From: Candidatus Nitrosopelagicus sp.
GTDB taxonomy: Archaea > Thermoproteota > Nitrososphaeria > Nitrososphaerales > Nitrosopumilaceae
Direction of reading: 5' to 3'
Assembly: GCA_028242535.1 (NCBI GenBank)
Contig: JAOJYB010000002.1
Span: 62,001 to 126,000, forward strand
Length of the DNA: 64,000 nucleotides
The notes under the pieces are model-generated. The model was not told where the DNA came from. It saw only the letters and a list, made by a program, of their open reading frames with translations, and did no database searches. Shown here piece after piece: positions 25,943 to 34,279 of the stretch; position 1 is the stretch's first letter, and each line of letters begins with the position of its first letter. The position numbers and the translations under genes are program-made.

Positions 25943-26353
25943 ATGGATTGCATATTTTGTAAAATAATCTCAAAAGAGATTCCTGCAAAAATCTTATATG
26001 AAGATGAAGACACTATTTCATTTCTTGATGCATTTCCCGTTGCAAAAGGTCATACATTAGTAATACCGAAAGAACATCACACAAAAATTCAAGATTTATC
26101 GTCAAATGAAAACCAAAAATTATTTGATACTGTTCATAAAATGATTGAAAAGGTTGATTCATTGCAAGGGTCAACTCTTGTAGCAATTCATAATGGAAAA
26201 GAGAGTGGACAAGAAGTCCCACATGTTCATGTACATTTGATACCTAGAAGTAATGATGATTCTGCAGGTCCTGTACATTCAATGTTCAAAGATAAAATTG
26301 AATTATCTGATTCTGAAATTAATTCTCTTTATAATAATTTAAAAATTAACTAG
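25943..26353 (+). CDS. HIT-family (histidine triad) nucleotide-binding protein
   Basis: 136 residues. N-terminal CIFCKIISKEIPAKILYED with the CxxC zinc half-site, FPVAKGHTLVIPKEHH, and the catalytic histidine triad VPHVHVHLIPR. HINT-like enzymes hydrolyse nucleoside phosphoramidates and aminoacyl-AMP by-products. The end overlaps the convergent J-domain gene by 4 bases. Confidence 0.95.
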   Translation: MDCIFCKIISKEIPAKILYEDEDTISFLDAFPVAKGHTLVIPKEHHTKIQDLSSNENQKLFDTVHKMIEKVDSLQGSTLVAIHNGKESGQEVPHVHVHLIPRSNDDSAGPVHSMFKDKIELSDSEINSLYNNLKIN

Positions 26354-27036
26354 TATGGATAAATTCTTTGATTTTCGTCTAAATTATCTACAATGATTGC
26401 TTTAGTAGGACATGTTTCTGCTGCACTGATAATTTTTTGATTTTTTGCGCCATTTTTATTGTATACTCTTGATTTTGGATTTGATTTTGTATTTTTGTCA
26501 ATTGTAAACACTCCTGGTGCAATCGTCTCACAACTACAGCACCCAATACAGAGACTTTGATCAACATCTACTTTTAATTCAAATTCTTTACGCTTTTTTG
26601 GAAATCCCCTATCTTCTGGTTGTTTGTCTGTTTGTTCGTTTACTGTTTTTTCATATTTTTCCCAAAATTCATTTTCATATCTTTTCCACCATTCTTCATT
26701 TGCCTCGAAATCTTTTGTGTATCGTCCCCAATCAGCTTCTGGTGTTTTCTGTTTTCCATCTTTTCCCCATTTTGTTCTCTTGTAGAATCTCTGATTAGTT
26801 TTTGTAAAGTCTGATTTTTCTTGAGTTTTTTCTGGTTTTTGTCGTGCAGTGTGTTTATTTTGATTTTTCAAAAAATGGTATGCATTTGTGATTATTTTGA
26901 ATTTTTTTTCACTATCTGAATCATTATTTTTATCTGGATGATACTGAAGAGCTAATTTTCGGTAAGCATATTTTACTTCCTCAAATTCTGCATCGTTTTG
27001 TATTTGTAATGTTTTGTATGCTTGACCAGAATTCAA
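26350..27036 (-). CDS. J-domain/ferredoxin fusion protein
   Basis: 228 residues. J domain at about 3-60 (AYKTLQIQNDAEFEEVKYAY, RKLALQYHPDKNND, with the HPD motif). The linker is basic and aromatic (residues 60-150, several WGK/DWGRYTKDFEANEEWWKR stretches). A C-terminal ferredoxin-like domain has CIGCCSCETIAPGVF and CPTKAI, giving four Cys in the order CxxCxxC...CP for one iron-sulfur cluster. The J domain would recruit an Hsp70; the cluster may allow redox or iron sensing. A plastid-like DnaJ-ferredoxin fusion in Thaumarchaeota has been described in the literature. The window shows no dnaK. Confidence 0.9.
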   Translation of the reverse strand: MNSGQAYKTLQIQNDAEFEEVKYAYRKLALQYHPDKNNDSDSEKKFKIITNAYHFLKNQNKHTARQKPEKTQEKSDFTKTNQRFYKRTKWGKDGKQKTPEADWGRYTKDFEANEEWWKRYENEFWEKYEKTVNEQTDKQPEDRGFPKKRKEFELKVDVDQSLCIGCCSCETIAPGVFTIDKNTKSNPKSRVYNKNGAKNQKIISAAETCPTKAIIVDNLDENQRIYPY

Positions 27037-27072
27037 TGTCTCTCTTTAGTTACAATATCATAAAAACATGCT

Positions 27073-27432
27073 CTATTCGGATATTTCGTCTTCTTGTCTC
27101 CATGCAGGATCCACTATACAGAGTAGAATTAGATCTATTTTTCCATTGTTTTCTAAAAATTGTTTTGACATTGGCGGGACAAAAATCGTTTCATTTTGCT
27201 TCACCTGTTTTTGCTCTTCTCCTATGTGCATAATTCCATTTCCTTGTAAGATGTAGTACATTTCACTTGTTTTCATTGTATGCAGTTTTGAATTATTTCC
27301 TGGATTAATTGTACAATGTGCAATGCTGTATCGAATTGCATTGTTTGTTTCAATAGGGGAAAAAATTTGTTTTATCTGAGTGCCTTCTTGTCCTGTAAAT
27401 GCTTCAATTTCTTCAATTTTTTTTGTAATCAT
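27073..27432 (-). CDS. Cupin-domain protein
   Basis: 119 residues, single cupin barrel. Motif 1 region: KLHTMKTSEMYYILQGNGIM. Motif 2 region: ETIFVPPMSKQFLENNG. The first motif has a His and Glu (LHTMKTSEM), the second lacks the usual His, so the metal site may be incomplete. It starts 1 base after the stop of the cupin gene at 27434 on the same strand, and the two probably form an operon. Confidence 0.8.
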   Translation of the reverse strand: MITKKIEEIEAFTGQEGTQIKQIFSPIETNNAIRYSIAHCTINPGNNSKLHTMKTSEMYYILQGNGIMHIGEEQKQVKQNETIFVPPMSKQFLENNGKIDLILLCIVDPAWRQEDEISE

Positions 27433-27433
27433 T

Positions 27434-27898
27434 TTATGATAATTTTTCTGTCACTTTTGACTTAAAATCTGACTCAAACCAAACTGTTTTTGGCTCTGTA
27501 TTCTTTTTTGGAAATGAGTTTATTGCAACATGTGCAAAATCCTCTTTTTTATTTATCGATCCATGTGTATGGAGTCTTTTTGCAGGTATATGTACACAAT
27601 CTCCTTTATTGAGAGTTACACTTTCTAATTTTTTAATTTTAAAACTTTTAACTTCTGCACCTATTTTTTTGTACATTACTAAACTTCCTTTACCTTTAGT
27701 AACTATCAGTGTTTGACCTGCATTATGAAAATGTAATTTTGTTCTTGCTCCTCCTTTGAATGTTACATGATAGATCTTTTCAGTAGATGGTTTGATCTTA
27801 GCCGAAATATCTTTTGCAGCAATCTTTCCTGTGAAATAATTTATCTTAGCTTTCTTACTTGGAATGCCAGTTTTTGTAAAAAGATTCTCTTTATTCAT
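27434..27898 (-). CDS. Cupin-domain protein
   Basis: 154 residues. Cupin motif 1: GARTKLHFHNAGQTLIVTKG. Motif 2: GDCVHIPAKRLHTHG. Both contain His residues suited to metal binding (HFHNAGQ and HIPAKRLHTHG). Basic N-terminus. A minus-strand TATA (27920-27926) lies 25 bases before the ATG, and one copy of the 19-bp inverted repeat lies just upstream of it. Small-molecule ligand unknown. Confidence 0.8.
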   Translation of the reverse strand: MNKENLFTKTGIPSKKAKINYFTGKIAAKDISAKIKPSTEKIYHVTFKGGARTKLHFHNAGQTLIVTKGKGSLVMYKKIGAEVKSFKIKKLESVTLNKGDCVHIPAKRLHTHGSINKKEDFAHVAINSFPKKNTEPKTVWFESDFKSKVTEKLS

Positions 27899-27919
27899 AA
27901 TTTTTGTGCTTAGGATGTC

Positions 27920-27926
27920 GTATATG
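27920..27926 (-). promoter_or_regulatory. TATA box for the cupin pair
   Basis: tatata-type element in cgtatatgt, centred about 25 bases before the ATG at 27898. The 19-bp repeat lies 9 bases further upstream. Confidence 0.5.
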
Positions 27927-27935
27927 TCTCTACTT

Positions 27936-27954
27936 GTATTTCAGCATATAGAAT
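27936..27954 (+). repeat. 19-bp inverted repeat, left copy
   Basis: gtatttcagcatatagaat. Its exact reverse complement is at 32489-32507, so the two copies bracket the surface-protein operon. On the minus strand this copy sits upstream of the cupin TATA box, where an activator site would lie. Confidence 0.85.
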
Positions 27955-27970
27955 TTGTTCTAAATGGTCA

Positions 27971-29086
27971 CTACAAAAATCGTTTCTTTAGGGAAATAAT
28001 CAATACTGCTGGTGCTACAAAGTACATTCCAACATTTAGCAGAATGATTCCAATTCCATAGCCTAGCATTTCTTCTTCAGTGTCAACCTCAACGTAATTG
28101 AGTAGTGTCAATGAGGTAAGTAATGGTGTGAGAGTTACTTTGACTGCTTCTTTGAAGATTGGATTCTCTCTTTCATAATCTGCTACATATGGCGAAAATG
28201 AATAGTAGAATTGGTTGAAACCTGTCATGAATGTTGTACCAGATTGTGTTTGTAGAACGGTATTATCACGAAGTTCTCTTAAAAATTGTACTTGTGGTGC
28301 CATCTCAGAACCAAATGCCGCAGTTGCAATTAGGCAACCACCTCCTTTTGATGATTGAGTAGTTGCAGGTTCTGGTTCTGGTTCTGCAACTATTGTTTCT
28401 TCGATTACTGGTTCTGCAACTATTGTTTCTTCGATTACTGGTTCTGGTATAGGTTCAGCAGGTTTTGTTAATTCATTTACAATAGTTCTATATTCTTCCT
28501 GAGTTATTCCAATTCCCTCATAGATTGTATAATCTGGAAAGTTTTCATGAAACCAATCCTTGTAAGTTTCTTCATTTAGATATCTTTTCACATAATGACT
28601 AGGATCTTTTGTTTCATCAACAAAGCTTAGTCGTTCTTTTGTTTCTGGTTCAGCGACAACTTCTGGTTCTGGTGCATCTGCAGCTGGTATTGGTTCTTCT
28701 TCAACTGCTGGCGTACTTGGTATTACAGCTTTTTTCACTGATGCAGAACCAGATTCAGAATATGCCAAACCGTCAATCTCAACTATAGCTATTATACTAA
28801 GAGTACCTACTGCTGCAGATGTGGGAACTTTGAACTCCAGAGAAAAATTACCAGACGAGTCAGCCGTAACTGTTCTGATGAGAATTATGTCCCCATCTGC
28901 ATCTTTAATCTCTATTCCAACTGGTTTTCCAGCGTTATTTTGTTGAATTTTTCCATTTAGTTCAGCAATTTCACCTTGTTTAACTGAATATTTATCAAGA
29001 CTGAATGAGATTATTTCTGAAGCTGATGCAGTATAAACAAATGGAACTAGTACCAAGAGTGCAAAAAGCAAAATTACTTTCATCAT
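27971..29086 (-). CDS. Secreted/surface protein with CFI-box-type C-terminal region
   Basis: 371 residues. Signal peptide about 1-22. A beta-sandwich of the macroglobulin/adhesin type about 25-110 (FSLDKYSVKQGEIAELNGKI). A Pro/Glu-rich spacer 113-150. A module reading YVKRYLNEETYKDWFHENFP, related to the duplicated motif of the protein at 3320. A second Glu/Pro repeat spacer (VIEETIVAEP twice). A GGGCLIATAAFGSEMAPQVQ segment, the CFI-box pattern seen on archaeal surface proteins. A C-terminal hydrophobic helix about 345-367 and RF/L tail. Likely envelope-anchored. ATGA overlap with the large surface gene upstream, so one operon. Confidence 0.85.
   Translation of the reverse strand: MMKVILLFALLVLVPFVYTASASEIISFSLDKYSVKQGEIAELNGKIQQNNAGKPVGIEIKDADGDIILIRTVTADSSGNFSLEFKVPTSAAVGTLSIIAIVEIDGLAYSESGSASVKKAVIPSTPAVEEEPIPAADAPEPEVVAEPETKERLSFVDETKDPSHYVKRYLNEETYKDWFHENFPDYTIYEGIGITQEEYRTIVNELTKPAEPIPEPVIEETIVAEPVIEETIVAEPEPEPATTQSSKGGGCLIATAAFGSEMAPQVQFLRELRDNTVLQTQSGTTFMTGFNQFYYSFSPYVADYERENPIFKEAVKVTLTPLLTSLTLLNYVEVDTEEEMLGYGIGIILLNVGMYFVAPAVLIISLKKRFL
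28381..28440. repeat. 30-bp tandem duplication
   Basis: Two adjacent identical 30-base units (gttctgcaactattgtttct then tcgattactg) within the CFI-box protein gene, in frame, coding for the Pro/Glu repeat IEETIVAEPV. Confidence 0.9.
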
Positions 29087-32000
29087 GAAATGTTCTCCGT
29101 TTTAGAAACTTCACCAGTAAGAGAAACTCCACCATTACTAATCCAATCAGTAAATGCATTTACATAAATTACTCCGCTACCTAATGCTGCATCATCAGGT
29201 ATCAAAAATGATAAAATGATCTCAGATTCTCCCTCATTAATCGGAGTTCTAATTGATCCTACTCCAAGTGTTGTTAAAGAGGTGTCAAAGAGGTTTACTG
29301 TAACAAGTGGTTCGATGTTAATATTAGATGTTAGTGTAACTTTGATGTGAGCCATCTCTCCTCTTTGTAGAGTTGATGCATTACCTTGCTGATCAGTTAC
29401 TTGGACTGTTTGAATTTGGAATTTATCATATTGTGATTTTATATTAAAAAATACATTGTCTGTTATGATATTACCATTCACATTACTAGAAGCTGAAATT
29501 TTATAATATCCGACAAGGAATCTATCAGAAATTCTAAAGTCTAATTGTTCAGAAGAGCTACCAACTTGTAATGTTCTTGTAATTATTGGAGTTCCGTTTG
29601 GATCAATTACATCAATTGTTACATTTGAAGTGCCAGAATTATCACTAATACTTGCACCTACGGTGATTAATTCGTCAAGATCAAACTCACTTTTACTTAA
29701 AGAAAGGTTTAGTTCAGCATCTGGTTGTGGGGCTTCTGGAATGCCAGTTCCAACATAGATTGTTCCTGTCATCCATGGATGCACCATACAAAAGTACGGA
29801 TAAGTACCAGAATTGTTCAGAGTTACAGAATAACTACTTCCTGATGTCATTATTCCACTGTCCCAAATACCATATCCTTCACCAGATGGAGTTCCAGATG
29901 TTGTTGTATGTGGAGCCATATCAGAGTTAACAAAGGTAACAGTATCTCCAACTGCAGCTGATGCCTGACTAGGAATGAAGCAGTTTGGTTCACATCCAGG
30001 CATGCTTGAACCTTGTGCATATTGTATTGTTGTAGTTTGTGGTGGGAGTGGAACACTCAGTTGAAGTGTAATTGCATCTGCGAGGAGAACACATTGAGAT
30101 GAGATATCAACTACATTTCTTCCTAGACTAGAATCATATGATGTACAAAAAGACATGTCGTCGTATAATGCCTCTACAACTCTGATTGTAAATGTATAAT
30201 CACCTACTAGTTGTGGGGTCCAAGATAAACTTGGAGAAAATGATTGTCCAGGATCCAATTGACTTGTAACCCACGTTACACCAGATTCAGGACCTGTATG
30301 AGATATCATAAAACCAAACTCCTGATAAGAATTTTGATTATTTACCAGATCTACTTTAATTTGTGTTTGTTGACCTATAGATACTTCAGATACTGGATCA
30401 GCAAGTGAGTTTGTAAAGATTCCAGCATTACTGATGTTAAGGTATGGCGGGGTGTATTCAACTATTGTTATAGTAAAGCTTGCAGTTCCAGTATTACCAT
30501 TTGCATCTTGAGCTGTACATGTTACGGTGGTACTACCAACAAAAAATTGAGTACCAGATGAATGACTACATGTAGGAGTTATCGAACCATCAACATTATC
30601 AGTTGCACTAACAGAAAATACACCTACCGCACCAACATTGCTTGCAATCTCATCAAGTGTCATATCTGAGGGAACACTTACTGTTGGTGGCGTTGTATCA
30701 TATTCTATTACTGAAATAAAAAAGACGGCAGTTCCAACATTTCCAGCTGCATCAGCTGCAGTACAATATATCTCATTATTACCAATTTGTAATGTTGCAC
30801 CAGATTCGGGAGAACATGTTGGACCCACAGTTACTGCATAGTTATCAGTTGCAGTAACAGAAAATGTGGCAGTAGAATTTGTAGAGCCTTGTGGGAGATT
30901 AATTGTCATATCTGAAGGGACGTTAATGACGGGAGAAGTTGTTTCAAGATTTACAGTCACATCAAATGTAGATTTTATGCCATTTTGGGCAGTACAGATT
31001 ACATTAGTTGTCCCAATTGGGAATGTTGCTCCAGATGAGGTATCACATGTTACAGACATTGCACTTCCGTCATGTGTAGCTGAAACTGCAGAATAGGTTC
31101 CAACAACACCTGAGTTATCAGGAGCCCCTAAAGTTATGTTTCCAGGCGTGTTGATTTGTGTTAGCCAGCCATCCTGAACGGTCCAGACATAATTATCCTC
31201 AATGTTAACGGTTCCTCCACTAAATGGATAAGGATCATCACAAATACTATCACTGTCACTGTCAGTACATATACCACTATAATCACTCCAATAATTTCCA
31301 CTATTGATTACCTCAGAATTTTCTGTCCAATCATACGTGTCTAGTTTATCAAAATCAGAACCGTTACCTTGATTTTGTTCATTATTTACAAAATTGTTGT
31401 GAACAACTTGGGAAGAAGCCCATGATTGGATACCATAATTATTATTTGAAATTGTATTGTGGTAAACTAGATTAAAATTTGACAATCCAATGCCAGTTTG
31501 AAAACCAGAAATGGTATTATCATGAATTTCTGCATAACCTACATTTATACCTGTACCAACAGTATTATCAGAAAAATATGTAAATTCTCCATTGTAAGTT
31601 AAAGTATTATCAAAGATGTGACATCTTTGACAATTTTGTATTCCTATTTCAATAATAGGACCTATAGAATTATTTTTGACCGTTACTGGTTCATTGTTGT
31701 AATAATTACCGTTGGACACAAAAATACCATATCGAACACCTGAAATTGTATTATTTTCGATAACATTAGTATCAGAACCGTAATGAATACTTACATTTAT
31801 TCCACCTACTGTTTCTAATCTCCATCCCGTGTAATTATTAGGATCAAAATATTGGTTTGATGGATCAGTTATAGTATTTCCAGTAATTATGAAATTTTTA
31901 CCTTCAAGCTGTATTGCTGTTTCTCGTATATCAGTAAATACATTATTTGTAATTGAATCCCCTACAGAATTTGAAAGTGTTATTCCGTACTGAGTTTCAG

Positions 32001-32442
32001 TAATTGTATTTCCCTGAAATGAATTATTTATTGAGTTATCACCAATGACAAATCCACAAAAATCTTTTACTGTAAAGTTTTTAATCACCAAATTTGTTTT
32101 GGCATTAAAGGAAAATGCACGATTATCCTCAGTCAGACCTTGACAATAATATTGCCAGTTGTAATCCCCACTTCCATAATTTTGATCATAGTTTGTATTT
32201 GGACTTCCAGTAATATTTACACCGTTCCCATCTAGAATGATGTTATTTGCTGAGATAACAATATTTTCTGAAACATCGCTTGTGAAAGTACAGGTCCGAG
32301 TTCCAGCATCCCATGTTCCAACTGTTGAACAATCACCACCTGTGGCATCGTCAGTTATGGAAAGTTCGGCAAAAGCATCAGGTAATGCATAAAGTCCAAT
32401 AGCAAAAATTACTAGAATAGAAAAGAGTAGAATTTTCAACAA
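29083..32442 (-). CDS. Large secreted multidomain protein: beta-helix, HYR repeats, cupredoxin
   Basis: 1119 residues, no C-terminal membrane segment. Signal peptide about 1-25. Right-handed beta-helix of Asn-rich NosD-like turns about 50-410 (NNTISGVRYGIFVSNG, HDNTISGFQTGIGLSN). A Ca-binding-like DSDSDSICDDPYPF follows. Three HYR-type domains about 435-660 with paired Cys (TCSHSSGTQFFVGSTTVTCT). A CARDB-like region to about 800. A cupredoxin about 805-895 with copper-ligand pattern MAPHTTTSG and YFCMVHPWMTG (His, Cys, His, Met). A final beta-sandwich to 1119. It probably sits outside the S-layer. The Cu domain suggests electron transfer or copper binding; the rest may be adhesive. Co-transcribed with the CFI-box protein. 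Confidence 0.9.
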   Translation of the reverse strand: MLKILLFSILVIFAIGLYALPDAFAELSITDDATGGDCSTVGTWDAGTRTCTFTSDVSENIVISANNIILDGNGVNITGSPNTNYDQNYGSGDYNWQYYCQGLTEDNRAFSFNAKTNLVIKNFTVKDFCGFVIGDNSINNSFQGNTITETQYGITLSNSVGDSITNNVFTDIRETAIQLEGKNFIITGNTITDPSNQYFDPNNYTGWRLETVGGINVSIHYGSDTNVIENNTISGVRYGIFVSNGNYYNNEPVTVKNNSIGPIIEIGIQNCQRCHIFDNTLTYNGEFTYFSDNTVGTGINVGYAEIHDNTISGFQTGIGLSNFNLVYHNTISNNNYGIQSWASSQVVHNNFVNNEQNQGNGSDFDKLDTYDWTENSEVINSGNYWSDYSGICTDSDSDSICDDPYPFSGGTVNIEDNYVWTVQDGWLTQINTPGNITLGAPDNSGVVGTYSAVSATHDGSAMSVTCDTSSGATFPIGTTNVICTAQNGIKSTFDVTVNLETTSPVINVPSDMTINLPQGSTNSTATFSVTATDNYAVTVGPTCSPESGATLQIGNNEIYCTAADAAGNVGTAVFFISVIEYDTTPPTVSVPSDMTLDEIASNVGAVGVFSVSATDNVDGSITPTCSHSSGTQFFVGSTTVTCTAQDANGNTGTASFTITIVEYTPPYLNISNAGIFTNSLADPVSEVSIGQQTQIKVDLVNNQNSYQEFGFMISHTGPESGVTWVTSQLDPGQSFSPSLSWTPQLVGDYTFTIRVVEALYDDMSFCTSYDSSLGRNVVDISSQCVLLADAITLQLSVPLPPQTTTIQYAQGSSMPGCEPNCFIPSQASAAVGDTVTFVNSDMAPHTTTSGTPSGEGYGIWDSGIMTSGSSYSVTLNNSGTYPYFCMVHPWMTGTIYVGTGIPEAPQPDAELNLSLSKSEFDLDELITVGASISDNSGTSNVTIDVIDPNGTPIITRTLQVGSSSEQLDFRISDRFLVGYYKISASSNVNGNIITDNVFFNIKSQYDKFQIQTVQVTDQQGNASTLQRGEMAHIKVTLTSNINIEPLVTVNLFDTSLTTLGVGSIRTPINEGESEIILSFLIPDDAALGSGVIYVNAFTDWISNGGVSLTGEVSKTENIS

Positions 32443-32488
32443 TAATACAGGATGTTAATCTCAATTAAGAATTTTCTAGAATAGTCTT

Positions 32489-32507
32489 ATTCTATATGCT
32501 GAAATAC
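32489..32507 (-). repeat. 19-bp inverted repeat, right copy
   Basis: attctatatgctgaaatac on the plus strand, the exact reverse complement of 27936-27954. It lies about 20 bases upstream of the TATA-like element of the 1119-residue gene (minus-strand cttaattga, near 32466) and about 25 bases upstream of the TATA box of the plus-strand gene at 32568. Confidence 0.85.
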
Positions 32508-32531
32508 GTGAATGTCTCTTAGTTTAACAGG

Positions 32532-32541
32532 ATTTAAAAAT
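32532..32541 (+). promoter_or_regulatory. TATA box for the gene at 32568
   Basis: atttaaaaat, centred about 31 bases before the ATG. The spacing is slightly long. Confidence 0.4.
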
Positions 32542-32567
32542 ACATGGACATATGATATTTAGTTAAT

Positions 32568-33272
32568 ATGACAAAAATTGATGCAAAAACAAAAGTAATT
32601 TCATTAAAACCCGGTCTTGATTCTGATGCCGCTGAAGAAATGGTTGATTCAAGAAAAGTAAAACTTTTCCAGACATTACTTCATAAACCTAAAAAAAGTG
32701 AGATACATCTACATTCTCTCACATTACATTTTGAAGCAATTCTTATACTATCTGGTAAATACTGTGTAGACTTTATTCGTGATGCTGAACATTCTTTATC
32801 TGTTGATAAAAATGTCCAGGAAGTGATTATTTCTGATGAGGTTTTTCCTGTCAAAAAAAAGAAAGGGGTTCTCAGTAAATTGGAACCATCTTTCAAAAAT
32901 AAAGTAAAAATTGAAATGCAGGAACGTGTCATGCTTCAGAACACAGATGATATATCATTTGATCATCATGGGAAAGAGTTGAATCTCTCATACAATGACA
33001 CGCTAAAACTATTAGAAAAACATCCTAAAAAAACAATAAATGCTGATAAGGATTCTATACGTCGACCTGAAATCACAACTGATGCTGCAATTTCAAAACT
33101 TATGTCAAAACTTAAAAAACCAGCAGATGCTGGAATAAAATCGTCTGAGGAACGTATTGAATTTAGAGATATTTTGGAAATATATGTTCCAATTTATGAG
33201 GCGAGATTAATTGGTCCTAAGAAAAGAATCAAAATATTACGAATTGATGCAGTTAGAAAAAAAATTCTATAA
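32568..33272 (+). CDS. Hypothetical protein
   Basis: 234 residues, charged, no membrane segment. A central part (HLHSLTLHFEAILILSGKYC, then FIRDAEHSL) looks like a globular alpha/beta core. The Lys-rich segments FPVKKKKGVLSKLEPSFKNK and LGPKKRIKILRIDAVRKKIL suggest nucleic-acid contact, but no family is recognised. It lies just beyond the right copy of the 19-bp repeat. Confidence 0.65.
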   Translation: MTKIDAKTKVISLKPGLDSDAAEEMVDSRKVKLFQTLLHKPKKSEIHLHSLTLHFEAILILSGKYCVDFIRDAEHSLSVDKNVQEVIISDEVFPVKKKKGVLSKLEPSFKNKVKIEMQERVMLQNTDDISFDHHGKELNLSYNDTLKLLEKHPKKTINADKDSIRRPEITTDAAISKLMSKLKKPADAGIKSSEERIEFRDILEIYVPIYEARLIGPKKRIKILRIDAVRKKIL

Positions 33273-34088
33273 TTATTTTATCATTCTCTGAAATTCCGGG
33301 TCATCATGGAATTTTTCAAAAACTTTCTCTTTTCGTGCCCATAACTTAATTGTCTTTGAGTGTTTAATTGCAACATTTAGCAAATCAAATGCTTCGTTAA
33401 CCTCATTTAACGCAGCTTTACTTCTGGCTTTTGCATAAACCACATTGATGTTTCCTTTGTGTCTATCTAAAATTTTATCAAAAACATCAATAGCTTTTTC
33501 ATGTCTATCTAATTCTGCCAATTCTATTCCTTTATGAAATAAAGAATCAAGATGTTTTGGATTTGCTCTATATACATTTTCAAAACAATTCAGTGCAAGT
33601 TCATGTTTCCCTGTTTTGCCTAATACAATTCCTTTGTAAAATCTCGGGTTTGATTTTTTTGGGTCAATTTTAATTGCTTCATCTAATACTTTCAATGCTT
33701 CATCATGTTCAAGTTTCTTGTCAAGTAAGACTCCTTTATTGTAATATGCCGGCGCATAGCTTGTGTCTGCCTTGATTGCTTTTTCATAATATTCCATTGC
33801 TCCTTCCGGGTCTCCAAGTTCTGCCATTGCAATTGCACGATTATTCAATGCTGGCGCATCATTTGGGTTCATTTGTACTATCATATCAAAACACGTTATT
33901 GCATCCGGATACTTTTTCAATTGATTTAATGCCAAACCCTGATTGTACCATGCATTAACATTTTCAGGATCAATTTTTGTGACTTTTTTAAATAATGACA
34001 CTGCAGCTTTTGGTTGATTTTTCTCTAAAAATGTCATTGCCTGATACATCAAGTCTTCTGGGTCTTCCTTTTTTCCAAATAATCCCAT
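33273..34088 (-). CDS. Tetratricopeptide-repeat protein with MGLFGKK N-terminus
   Basis: 271 residues. After MGLFGKKEDPEDL, about six TPR units follow with the usual W4-L7-G8-Y11-A20-F24-P32 pattern, for example NVNAWYNQGLALNQLKKYPD, APALNNRAIAMAELGDPEGA and YAPAYYNKGVLLDKKLEHDE. TPR arrays act as protein-interaction scaffolds; the partner is unknown. The N-terminal seven residues match the zinc-finger protein at 25688. The neighbouring plus gene at 32568 ends 1 base before this gene ends. Confidence 0.88.
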   Translation of the reverse strand: MGLFGKKEDPEDLMYQAMTFLEKNQPKAAVSLFKKVTKIDPENVNAWYNQGLALNQLKKYPDAITCFDMIVQMNPNDAPALNNRAIAMAELGDPEGAMEYYEKAIKADTSYAPAYYNKGVLLDKKLEHDEALKVLDEAIKIDPKKSNPRFYKGIVLGKTGKHELALNCFENVYRANPKHLDSLFHKGIELAELDRHEKAIDVFDKILDRHKGNINVVYAKARSKAALNEVNEAFDLLNVAIKHSKTIKLWARKEKVFEKFHDDPEFQRMIK

Positions 34089-34100
34089 ATTTTTTAATAA

Positions 34101-34196
34101 TTAATCCTGTTTATAACAACTGCACTGTTTTGACTTGTGGTGTATACATCCGATTAGTTTATGGTCTTTACATCCGCAAATCATACACTTTTTCAA
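34101..34196 (-). CDS. Possible 31-residue Cys/His-rich peptide
   Basis: A short frame from TTG 34196 or ATG 34184 reads KKCMICGCKDHKLIGCIHHK then SKQCSCYKQD, with six Cys and three His in a small space (CxxCxC...H...C..HH...CxC). Such density suggests a zinc- or metal-binding micro-protein. No TATA is clear and the frame is only 96 bases, so it may be chance. It sits between the TPR gene and the small regulator at 34280. Confidence 0.35.
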   Translation of the reverse strand: MKKCMICGCKDHKLIGCIHHKSKQCSCYKQD

Positions 34197-34232
34197 CTTT
34201 TCACATGTACTTTTGATTGACCACTACTTAAT

Positions 34233-34269
34233 GGGTTGCATAATGAATCTATAATATCATTCATCACCC
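34233..34269. promoter_or_regulatory. Inverted-repeat operator candidate over the TATA box
   Basis: ATGAAT (34243-34248) and ATTCAT (34259-34264) flank ctataatatc, which holds the TATA box for the TTG at 34280. An outer GGGT (34233-34236) and ACCC (34266-34269) extend the dyad imperfectly. Its position suits autorepression by the small RHH-like protein it precedes. Confidence 0.45.
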
Positions 34270-34279
34270 TAATGTAATT

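Noticed and set aside
30638-31096. Plus-strand open frames inside the large surface gene
   Set aside because: Shadows of the repetitive HYR domains on the opposite strand; no promoter or family.
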